Part shown: positions 25,551 to 32,817 of the stretch, piece by piece
Position numbering within the stretch: the first letter of the stretch is position 1
How the letters are laid out: each line of letters begins with the position of its first letter
Origin: Acinetobacter sichuanensis
Lineage (GTDB): Bacteria; Pseudomonadota; Gammaproteobacteria; Pseudomonadales; Moraxellaceae
DNA length: 64,000 nucleotides
Reading direction: 5' to 3'
Assembly: GCF_003024515.2 (NCBI RefSeq)
Contig: NZ_PYIX02000017.1
Coordinates: 1-64,000, forward strand
Program-made: the position numbers and the translations under genes
Notes under the pieces: model-generated
Database searches by the model: none
What the model saw: the letters and a program-made list of their open reading frames with translations, nothing else
What the model was told of the DNA's origin: nothing

Positions 25551-26492
25551 ATGCAAACATTATATATTGATCGTAGAGATACACAACTTGAAGTCGACCG
25601 TGAGCGGATTTTAGTACATAGTTCACATTTACCTCGCCCTTTGTCTATTGCTTTTGCTTATTTATCTTCCATTGTGATTAGTGCCAAAACGCATTTGACC
25701 AGTCATGTTTTATTGGCATGTTCTAGTCGAGGAATTCCTGTGATTATTTTAGATCCTCGTTCGTGTGAGCAGCATGCCCAATATATTCCACCATCAAGTG
25801 GCATCGTACACCGCAAAATAAAGCAGTTTGAAATTTTAGATCAAGATGAAAGACGTTTAGGCTATGCCAAACAATTGGTGTATTCACATACGGTTCAGCA
25901 ATTTAAGTTGATTCATTTTTGGCAAAAGCAAAATTTGTTAGATGAGCAAAATGCAGAACAATTCAAAATCAGAATTAAAAATATGATTCAAATGTTAAAT
26001 GCATGTAATAGCATGGAGCAATTAAGAGGTTTAGAAGGTGCTTCAGCAAAAGTGATTTTTGCAAGTATTACTCTAATCGCACCTGAGTGGTGTAAGTTTC
26101 GAGGTCGCAACAGACGTCCACCTTTAGACCCGATCAATGTGCTGTTATCACTGAGTTATAGTTTGATCTATGCTGAATGTACACGGGCATTAACAGCACA
26201 TGCCATAGATCCAATGCTTGGCTTTTATCATGAGCCAGTGCATGGTCGTTACTCTTTGGCATGTGATTTAACTGAACGTATTCGCACTGATATTGAAAAA
26301 TGGGTCTTATATCTATTTTTATCGGAACAATTGATGCCACAACATTTTAGTTCATCTTCGCAATATCCATGTGTATTGAATAAAGAAGGACGCGCTATTT
26401 TCTATCCTTTGTGGGAACGTAAATTCAAAATTTGGAAAAAATATTTACGCTTAAATGCACAACTTTGGGCAAAAACAATTGATCAGGCTTAA
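25551..26492 (+). CDS. cas1: Cas1 integrase
   Basis: 313 aa, the CRISPR adaptation integrase that inserts spacers at the leader-proximal repeat. The metal-binding residues are visible: Glu162 in LRGLEGASA, His227 in GFYHEPVHGR and Asp239/Glu242 in CDLTE. N-terminal beta-sheet domain with YIDRRDTQLEVDRERILVH. It is flanked on both sides by Cas2 genes (27 and 3 bp). No reverse transcriptase domain is fused, although type III systems sometimes have one. Confidence 0.95.
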   Translation: MQTLYIDRRDTQLEVDRERILVHSSHLPRPLSIAFAYLSSIVISAKTHLTSHVLLACSSRGIPVIILDPRSCEQHAQYIPPSSGIVHRKIKQFEILDQDERRLGYAKQLVYSHTVQQFKLIHFWQKQNLLDEQNAEQFKIRIKNMIQMLNACNSMEQLRGLEGASAKVIFASITLIAPEWCKFRGRNRRPPLDPINVLLSLSYSLIYAECTRALTAHAIDPMLGFYHEPVHGRYSLACDLTERIRTDIEKWVLYLFLSEQLMPQHFSSSSQYPCVLNKEGRAIFYPLWERKFKIWKKYLRLNAQLWAKTIDQA

Positions 26493-26495
26493 GCA

Positions 26496-26789
26496 ATGTC
26501 AGCAAAATTACATCATTGGATTTGTAGTTATGATATTCGACATCCCAAACGGCTAAAAAAAATCCATCAAGTCTTATCCATGTTGGGTATTGCGATTAAT
26601 TACTCAGTCTTTTATTTGTGTTTGAATGAGCAACAATATTTAAAACTGTGTCAAAACTTACAACGCCTCATTCATATTGATGATGATATACGTCTGTATC
26701 GTTGTGCATCTTTGCAAACCGCGACAATAGTCGGCTGTATTGCACCAATGGGCATTTATCTGATGAATGCTCAGGGGCAGTTATTTTAA
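26496..26789 (+). CDS. cas2: Cas2, second copy
   Basis: 97 aa. Seen: first strand with the conserved Asp (WICSYDIRHPKRLKK, Asp13), helix VLSMLGI, and second strand YSVFYLCLNEQQ. Starts 3 bp after the cas1 stop, so likely translationally coupled. A 105-bp gap with no obvious terminator separates it from the cupin gene. Two different Cas2 proteins around one Cas1 allow a heteromeric integrase; alternatively one copy may be inactive or act as a nuclease. Confidence 0.85.
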   Translation: MSAKLHHWICSYDIRHPKRLKKIHQVLSMLGIAINYSVFYLCLNEQQYLKLCQNLQRLIHIDDDIRLYRCASLQTATIVGCIAPMGIYLMNAQGQLF

Positions 26790-26894
26790 AAATAAAATGA
26801 AGGCGTTCTAAAAAAACTCAAGTTTCATCATAAGCTTACGAAATCTGATCAAAAACAAAATTCATTATTAAATAGCTTCACCACACAACAACAG

Positions 26895-27632
26895 GTGAAG
26901 CAAATAATGAAAAGTATAGCTCAAACACTATTAGCACAATACCAAGCTCAACTTGATCAGTATTTTGCTGTTCATTCAGATGCTTCATCTGCACTTTCTA
27001 CTTGGTTATCTGCACATTTTTCTCAAGTGCAATTAATTGAACTATTAACGGCTATTTTAGCAGATCAAGCGACCTTGCAAGCAGTGAGTGCTCGTTCATA
27101 TCAGCATGGTAATGGTTTCTTAAAAGTGGTGTTGTTGGATCGTGGTTATAAGTTGCGCTTACATATTTGGTTTGCAGGTCAAGCATGTGAAGAAAATATC
27201 CATGACCATCGTTGGAGTTTTTCATCGTTAATTTTAACGGGCGCACTCACCAGTGAAATCTGGAAAGATCAAGCGCAAGGTCAACCGTTCCAAGAGTATG
27301 AATATCATGCTGCTACTCAGACACAAGCGCCTTTTAAAAAGGATGTAGGGGTACAGACTTTAGCACTTGACCATGTGCAAGTGAATACAGCAGGTGAAAG
27401 CTATGTCATGCCTAAAGGTAAATTACATCGCATTATAAATCCAGGTCATCAAGTCGTTGCAACCATGATGTGCAGCGCACCGACAGAGCAAGGCACAACA
27501 CGCCTCATCCCTATACATGATGGCATAGATCCCAACATTCAACCGCCAAAAATTTCGACACAGCAGTTGTCTGCGTCACTACAACAATTTATTCACCATT
27601 TACAACAAGAGGAATATGCACATGCTGCATAA
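26895..27632 (+). CDS. Cupin protein, cysteine dioxygenase-like
   Basis: 245 aa. A beta-barrel cupin core with a possible metal site: IHDHRWSFSSLILTGAL supplies a His-x-His type pair and AGESYVMPKGKLHRI the later His. This layout recalls cysteine-dioxygenase-type thiol oxidases, which use Fe(II) to oxidise a small molecule. The first 60 residues are helical. It opens a four-gene set (overlap with the next gene, then 33 and 2 bp gaps) that joins the adaptation genes to the effector genes. Substrate unknown; a regulatory cupin is also possible. Confidence 0.65.
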   Translation: MKQIMKSIAQTLLAQYQAQLDQYFAVHSDASSALSTWLSAHFSQVQLIELLTAILADQATLQAVSARSYQHGNGFLKVVLLDRGYKLRLHIWFAGQACEENIHDHRWSFSSLILTGALTSEIWKDQAQGQPFQEYEYHAATQTQAPFKKDVGVQTLALDHVQVNTAGESYVMPKGKLHRIINPGHQVVATMMCSAPTEQGTTRLIPIHDGIDPNIQPPKISTQQLSASLQQFIHHLQQEEYAHAA

Positions 27633-28041
27633 ACATTTGCTATCTAATTTACACCAGATAGGACGTATTGTTCCTGTTCATCCAATTCAGATGAATCAGC
27701 GAATTGATGATGAAATTGTGAGTTTAAATCGTCTTCAACAACGTAATCCTTGTTATCTCAATCAATATGATCAACTTTTTCGTCTGATCACTGTTTGGCT
27801 ATTAACACAAGGCTATGACTTAACAAATTATCAACCCCATCAGGTTTTGAAGGCAGTGTGTTTGTTGAACTGTCCAGATTGGGATATCGAAAAAGTCATT
27901 GAACAGCGCCATTTACTAAAAAAACAAAAAGTTTCATCAGAAGAGATAGATGCAAAAAGTGTATTGGAACTTCAGCATTGCCTACATTTTTTTAAAACTA
28001 TTTTGCAAGCTTACGTTTCGTTATCTAGCGCAAGTAAATAG
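27622..28041 (+). CDS. Uncharacterised 139-aa helical protein
   Basis: Not recognised. Two ATGs, 27616 and 27622, compete; an AGAGGA just upstream sits too close to the first, so I use the second. The gene overlaps the end of the cupin gene by 11 bp, which implies coupled translation. The protein looks all-helical and soluble, with YLNQYDQLFRLITVWLL and KAVCLLNCPDWDIEKVI as the most regular parts. No nuclease or HEPN R-x4-6-H motif is evident. Its conservation with the cupin, Gre-like and kinase genes would be the best clue. Confidence 0.6.
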   Translation: MLHKHLLSNLHQIGRIVPVHPIQMNQRIDDEIVSLNRLQQRNPCYLNQYDQLFRLITVWLLTQGYDLTNYQPHQVLKAVCLLNCPDWDIEKVIEQRHLLKKQKVSSEEIDAKSVLELQHCLHFFKTILQAYVSLSSASK

Positions 28042-28074
28042 GCAAAATATACAACAAGCCATTAAGGAATAGAC

Positions 28075-28617
28075 ATGAATACAAATATTGAAGCAATGAA
28101 CAATGTGTGGATGACTCAAGTGGGTTATGAAAATTTATTAGCAAAAATTGCTGAAAAAGAAAAGGAATATGATCAAGTGCGAGATCATCGACAAGTTGCA
28201 TTTGAACTGTCGGGAGATGGTTGGCATGACAATCCTGAGTTTAATCGTATGCAACAATTGGAAGCAAACTTGAATCATACCTTAAAAATGTTAACAGATC
28301 GCTTAGAGTCTTTGAAAATTATAGAAATTTCGGATTTAAACCGTAATACACAACAAGTTGAAATTGGCAGTATTGTTCATTTACGTCGTTACGATTTAGC
28401 TGATGACTCAGAGCAAGAAGAAGTCTGGGAAATTCGTGGTTTTGATGAAACTGATTTAAACCAAAAACATTTGGCATATAACGCACCATTGGCAGAAAAA
28501 GTCATGCATTTACATGTCGGTGATATAGCGGAAGAAGTTCAAATCGGATCACGTCACTTTGACATAGAAGTTGTCAAACTATTTTCAAGTCGTCAACAAG
28601 CTGGTCTAGGAGGATAA
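28075..28617 (+). CDS. GreA/GreB-family transcription elongation factor-like protein
   Basis: 180 aa, slightly longer than GreA. N-terminal antiparallel coiled coil (about residues 12-80) with an acidic tip DGWHDNPEFNRMQQLE, comparable to the acidic tip by which GreA/GreB reach the RNA polymerase active centre to promote transcript cleavage; then a globular FKBP-like C-terminal domain (VEIGSIVHLRRYD, HVGDIAEEVQIGSRHFDIEVVKLF). It is not the housekeeping greA, being placed between an unknown protein and a nucleotide kinase in a CRISPR island. It might act on RNA polymerase or on a nucleic acid complex; the family is known for polymerase binding only. Confidence 0.75.
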   Translation: MNTNIEAMNNVWMTQVGYENLLAKIAEKEKEYDQVRDHRQVAFELSGDGWHDNPEFNRMQQLEANLNHTLKMLTDRLESLKIIEISDLNRNTQQVEIGSIVHLRRYDLADDSEQEEVWEIRGFDETDLNQKHLAYNAPLAEKVMHLHVGDIAEEVQIGSRHFDIEVVKLFSSRQQAGLGG

Positions 28618-28619
28618 GT

Positions 28620-29249
28620 ATGTATATTGCGATTGAAGGTACTAAAGGTGTTGGAAAATCAACACTATTAGAGCAATTGAAATTAAAGCTCGTTCAAGAT
28701 GGTATAGGCTTTTCCACTTTTAGCCCAACGAAAGCAATGCCAACACATATTTGGTGGGAACAGGCATATCAGCAATATGCTAATGATGATGGCTTTATCA
28801 GTGATTTATATACAGCGCGAGCAAATTATCATGCTCAACACACGAATTTCTCATCTTCATTTATATTAGGAGATCGTAGCATGTTGACAAGTTTTGTGAC
28901 GCGTTGGCCAGATCAGCCTACAGAGATCCAGAAGTATATTCATCATGTGCAAAAGAAAGAGCATTGTGTACCCATACCAGATTTTGTGATCTATCTCGAC
29001 TTACCTATAGAAGTCACTTTACATCGCTTGGCAAATCGAAAGCGTCAATATGGTTTATATGATGAGCAAATTGAGCGCTTAATACAGGCAAAATTTGCAT
29101 ATGAGCAATTTTTTAAACTTAAAAATGAACTAGGTTTTGAAAATTTGAGCTATCAATATGTCGATGCTGAGCAAAGTCCAGAAGATTTAGTTCTAGAAAT
29201 TTATACTTTAGTACAAACTAAACTAGATAAAAGTATGATTCTTCAATAA
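28620..29249 (+). CDS. Thymidylate kinase-like P-loop nucleotide kinase
   Basis: 209 aa. Seen: the Walker A EGTKGVGKST (6-15), a GDRSMLTSF block in the place of the TMK DR motif, and the PDFVIYLDLPIEVTLHRLANR lid-helix region, all in order. Family enzymes phosphorylate dTMP. A housekeeping tmk is expected elsewhere, and this copy is divergent, so a specialised nucleoside monophosphate or a modified nucleotide may be its substrate. The start lies 2 bp after the Gre-like stop. It is the last gene of the four-gene set; the NE0113 CARF gene follows after 30 bp. Confidence 0.8.
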   Translation: MYIAIEGTKGVGKSTLLEQLKLKLVQDGIGFSTFSPTKAMPTHIWWEQAYQQYANDDGFISDLYTARANYHAQHTNFSSSFILGDRSMLTSFVTRWPDQPTEIQKYIHHVQKKEHCVPIPDFVIYLDLPIEVTLHRLANRKRQYGLYDEQIERLIQAKFAYEQFFKLKNELGFENLSYQYVDAEQSPEDLVLEIYTLVQTKLDKSMILQ

Positions 29250-29279
29250 TATAAATTAACTTTAGAGAGCTTTATAATA

Positions 29280-30407
29280 ATGTCAAAAAATATTTTACTT
29301 TTAGTTACGGGAATGACACCGCAGATTATCACAGAAACGGTGTGGGCTTTGGCTTGCGATCCCCAAAATGATGATCAATGGGTTCCTGATGAAATTCATG
29401 TGTTAAGTACCCAAGATGGTTTGACTCAAATTAAATCGCGTTTATTTGCAGATGGTATTTTTAAAAAATTTAAAACAGATTATCAGCAATTACAAAATAT
29501 GCAATTTGATGAATCATCTTTACATGTGATTTGTAATGAAAATCAGCAAGTATTGACAGATTTAAAAACACCAGAAGATAACGAATTTGCTGCCAATGCA
29601 ATCTGTGAAAAAATCCGTGAGTTTACAGAAAATGAAAACGTGTGTTTACATGTTTCTATTGCAGGTGGACGTAAAACCATGGGATTTTATGCAGGTTATG
29701 CACTGTCATTGTATGGACGTGCGCAAGATCGTATGTCACATGTATTGGTAGAGGAAAAGTTTGAAACAGCACGAGATTTTTTCTATCCCACACCTCAGAG
29801 TACATATGTGACAGATCGTTCAGGTAAAGAATGGGATACTAAACAGGCACAAGTTTGGTTGGCTCAAATTCCATTTGTACGTTTAAAAGATGCAGTAAAA
29901 GAAAAACATCAATTAAAAGGCGATGATAGTTTTAGCCAGGTTGTACATAAAATTAATGAGTCATTTAATGATGTGAAATTGGTCATCGATTTATCGGGCC
30001 ATCAAGTTAAGGTAAATGAAAAATTTATTATTGATGATTTAGCACCACGTGAATTTGCAATGTTACATTGGTTTGCAGATTTACGTCAAAAAGGTCTACA
30101 AGGCATTATTGCACCTAAAGTTGATGCAAATAGTAAAAAAGCATCTAATGAAGATGCAACTTATCTACAAAAACTTACAACAGAGTTTGGTGCATATTAT
30201 GAGGAATTGAAAAATAAAAATGCTGATTTAGTTGTAGATAAAAAGTTTTTTGAAAGTGTAAAGTCACATCTAAAAACAGCTTTGGAAACGGCTTTAGGTT
30301 TGGAGTTGGCTGAAAAAATTGCAATTAAACAAGAGGGACGTGGTCAACCATTTTATTTGGATTTGTTATCTGAAAATATCCAAATTATTGATAATTTTAA
30401 AATTTAA
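29280..30407 (+). CDS. CARF-domain protein, Cas_NE0113 (Csm6-like) family
   Basis: 375 aa. The N-terminal CARF domain is plain: ILLLVTGMTPQIITETVWAL at the start and SIAGGRKTMGFYAGYALSLYGR (126-147), signature blocks of the NE0113/TIGR02584 family found with type III systems. CARF domains sense cyclic oligoadenylate. The C-terminal 150 residues contain DLAPREFAMLHWFADLR, which looks like a winged-helix element, and end in GRGQPFYLDL. I see no HEPN R-x4-6-H motif, so RNase activity is not supported by sequence; a ring nuclease or signal-dependent regulator is possible. It directly precedes the Card1-like gene. Confidence 0.82.
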   Translation: MSKNILLLVTGMTPQIITETVWALACDPQNDDQWVPDEIHVLSTQDGLTQIKSRLFADGIFKKFKTDYQQLQNMQFDESSLHVICNENQQVLTDLKTPEDNEFAANAICEKIREFTENENVCLHVSIAGGRKTMGFYAGYALSLYGRAQDRMSHVLVEEKFETARDFFYPTPQSTYVTDRSGKEWDTKQAQVWLAQIPFVRLKDAVKEKHQLKGDDSFSQVVHKINESFNDVKLVIDLSGHQVKVNEKFIIDDLAPREFAMLHWFADLRQKGLQGIIAPKVDANSKKASNEDATYLQKLTTEFGAYYEELKNKNADLVVDKKFFESVKSHLKTALETALGLELAEKIAIKQEGRGQPFYLDLLSENIQIIDNFKI

Positions 30408-30429
30408 TACATTATTTTGAGAGTAAAAA

Positions 30430-31554
30430 ATGAAAATAGTTTTTTGTATGGCATCTAAACAGATCGCTGCCAATCTTCAACCGTTGCAATCGGCAATTAT
30501 TCGCCCTGATTTGGTTCTAGTGGGTACAACAGAAAGTTTTCGCCAAGAAGGAAATCACCTTTTTCAAGAAATCAAATCTACTGGATTATTAGCTAAACAG
30601 ATAGACATTCTTGATGAAACAAGTATTAAGCAATTATCTCAGCAATTTGAAAAAATTGTTGAGGAATATTTTGAGTCAGAAATTATTGTAAATTTGACAG
30701 GTGGTACGAAGCTTATGGCTTTGGCGGCTTTTCAAATATTTGCAGGGTATGGTTATCGCTGTTTTTACCAGGAATATTCAACGGGTGAAATTATTTGGTT
30801 AGATGATGAAACAAGAATTTCAGATCATCAACAAAATATGAAATTAGAGCGCTATTTAAAAGCTTATCAATTTAATGTTGAAAAAAAACAACGTTTATCA
30901 GAAGTTCCAGATAATTATTTAGAGTATGTTGCACTAATTACAGATTATTTGAATAAAAATTATGAGAAAAATATCTCATTCATAAGTAAATTAAATGCGC
31001 ATGCCTCTGAGAAAAAATTAGCAAAAGAGGATTTAGCAAAAATTAAATTTGATTATGAGGAAGAAGCATTTCTAGAGCATTTAATGAAAGAAACACAAAT
31101 GTTCAAATTAAAGAACCATACATTAGTTTTTGATCATGTTGATGATCAACGCTTTGTAGCAGGTGCTTGGTTTGAAGTTGTGGCAGCACAAGCATTAAAA
31201 AATGTAGATAAAATTCGTGATTTATATCTTAGTGTGGAAATTGCTAAAAGTACGCAACGTAGTACAGCAAAAACATATCAAGAACTTGATGTTATGGCGA
31301 TGTTATTGCAAAAGCTGATTTTAATTGAATGTAAAACTGTTAATTGGGAAAACAAAAAGACTTCTGCATCAGATGCAATTTATAAATTATCTGCGCTAGG
31401 ACAAATTGGTGGTTTAAATACATTAGCATGTTTTATTTCACTTTATGATTTACCAGCTTCAGCAAAAACACGTGCTGCTGAAAACAATGTGCATGTCATT
31501 TGTGGGAAAAATATTTTACAAATGACACAACAATTAAAGAAATGGTTGAATTAA
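30430..31554 (+). CDS. Card1-like CARF nuclease (DUF1887 family)
   Basis: 374 aa, the usual Card1 length. N-terminal CARF: KIVFCMASKQIAANLQPL, then VNLTGGTKLMALAAFQIF and FYQEYSTGEIIWLDD. C-terminal PD-(D/E)XK nuclease: GAWFEVVAAQAL, ELDVMAML (Asp287), LILIECKTVNW (Glu300, Lys302). Card1/Can2 nucleases are activated by cyclic tetra-adenylate from Cas10 and nick DNA and cleave RNA, giving growth arrest during infection. It lies 22 bp after the NE0113 gene and 24 bp before cmr1, so it is expressed with the effector complex. Confidence 0.9.
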   Translation: MKIVFCMASKQIAANLQPLQSAIIRPDLVLVGTTESFRQEGNHLFQEIKSTGLLAKQIDILDETSIKQLSQQFEKIVEEYFESEIIVNLTGGTKLMALAAFQIFAGYGYRCFYQEYSTGEIIWLDDETRISDHQQNMKLERYLKAYQFNVEKKQRLSEVPDNYLEYVALITDYLNKNYEKNISFISKLNAHASEKKLAKEDLAKIKFDYEEEAFLEHLMKETQMFKLKNHTLVFDHVDDQRFVAGAWFEVVAAQALKNVDKIRDLYLSVEIAKSTQRSTAKTYQELDVMAMLLQKLILIECKTVNWENKKTSASDAIYKLSALGQIGGLNTLACFISLYDLPASAKTRAAENNVHVICGKNILQMTQQLKKWLN

Positions 31555-31578
31555 TAAAAATAAAATAAGGAGGATGGA

Positions 31579-32805
31579 ATGGCTATACGAAAACCAAATC
31601 AGAATATACCTGATATCGATGATATTTATGCTATTAAATGGCACTCAATGTCTTGTGAATTGGTCACACCTTTATACGGTGGAGGGGTTAAATCATCTGT
31701 TGTAGATTTAAGTATGCCAATCCGTGTGAGTAGTATTCGAGGACAATTACGCTTTTGGTGGAGATTACTTGCAAAACATAAAAAAGATGAAAACTGGGAT
31801 TTTAAAGGGGATTTAAAAAGTATCCAAAATGCTGAATTTGCATTGTGGGGAGGGCAAGGTGATGACGATGGTGGCCGAGCAAGTCAGGTCTTTTTGAAAG
31901 TTTCAGATGTACCTAAAGAAGCAGTGCTTAAAAATTATTTAAAACTATACGATGATTTACGTTTGCAATATGTGCTTTTTCCTGCTGCCAATGAAACTGA
32001 CCCTGAGCTAAAACCGCATAAACTACTTGATATTAAAGGTATCATTTGGACGCTATCTTTTGCTTTTTCACATCAGTTAGAAAAAGATGAAGTACGTAAA
32101 CAACAAGTGATTGAAACCTTACAGTGGTGGGCAAACTTTGGTGGGATTGGATTCCGTACTCGTAAAGGTATGGGGGCTATCCATGTATCAGCTTGTCAAG
32201 ATTATCCACAAATTACCCATGTATTAACGAAAGATGATGTGAAACAGGCGAATTGTCAATTAGTTCAACGACAAGCAACTTCTGATTCCTTACAAGCACT
32301 TCGTACCGCGATTGAAAAACTATCGGCATTTAGACAAGCGCCAAATATGGGTCGTAATATTGGAAATCAACCAAATCGACCGGGTCGGAGCCGTTGGCCA
32401 GAACCGGATGCAATGCGTCGTATCGTTGGCCGTGGTTATGATGCTAATCATCAGCCAGAGCATCCTGCAGGCAATATTTTTCCAAGAGCTCTATTTGGTC
32501 TGCCTGTGCTTTTACATTTTCCAAAAGAAAAAGTGTTAAACACAACGGTTGAGCCAACACAAGGTGAACGACTTGCAAGTCCTCTTATTTTACGCCCACA
32601 ATTTAGTGCGGAAAAAAACCAGGTTAAGCAATGGGCTCCAATAGCTTTATTATTGCCACATCAACATATTTTGGATATGCAAGTGACCGTGAATCGTCAG
32701 CAATACTCAATATGGCAACAAAGAGCAGCAGAAAAAATAAGACCTGTAAATGAAAATGGTGCAGAAAACCCATTACAAGCTTTTTTAAAATATTTTGTAC
32801 AATAA
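31579..32805 (+). CDS. cmr1: Cmr1 (Cas7-like RAMP)
   Basis: 408 aa. Cmr1 caps the type III-B crRNP. Recognised by the start LVTPLYGGGVKSSVVDLSMP, with IRVSSIRGQLRFWWRLL, and by the glycine-rich RAMP segment GGIGFRTRKGMGAI (about residues 192-205). It is preceded by a strong GGAGG ribosome-binding site. First of the six cmr genes in the standard order. Confidence 0.93.
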   Translation: MAIRKPNQNIPDIDDIYAIKWHSMSCELVTPLYGGGVKSSVVDLSMPIRVSSIRGQLRFWWRLLAKHKKDENWDFKGDLKSIQNAEFALWGGQGDDDGGRASQVFLKVSDVPKEAVLKNYLKLYDDLRLQYVLFPAANETDPELKPHKLLDIKGIIWTLSFAFSHQLEKDEVRKQQVIETLQWWANFGGIGFRTRKGMGAIHVSACQDYPQITHVLTKDDVKQANCQLVQRQATSDSLQALRTAIEKLSAFRQAPNMGRNIGNQPNRPGRSRWPEPDAMRRIVGRGYDANHQPEHPAGNIFPRALFGLPVLLHFPKEKVLNTTVEPTQGERLASPLILRPQFSAEKNQVKQWAPIALLLPHQHILDMQVTVNRQQYSIWQQRAAEKIRPVNENGAENPLQAFLKYFVQ

Positions 32806-32817
32806 AGGATTGAAAAT

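Noticed and set aside
25551..26492. Reverse transcriptase-Cas1 fusion
   Set aside because: Cas1 is of normal length and has no YxDD motif; no separate reverse transcriptase is nearby.
28075..28617. Gre-like gene as the housekeeping greA
   Set aside because: Sequence is divergent and the location is inside a CRISPR island next to a nucleotide kinase; housekeeping greA usually neighbours carB or rRNA methyltransferase genes.
29280..30407. NE0113 protein as an HEPN RNase (Csm6/Csx1)
   Set aside because: I found no R-x4-6-H motif in the C-terminal region, so I kept the CARF call without an RNase claim.
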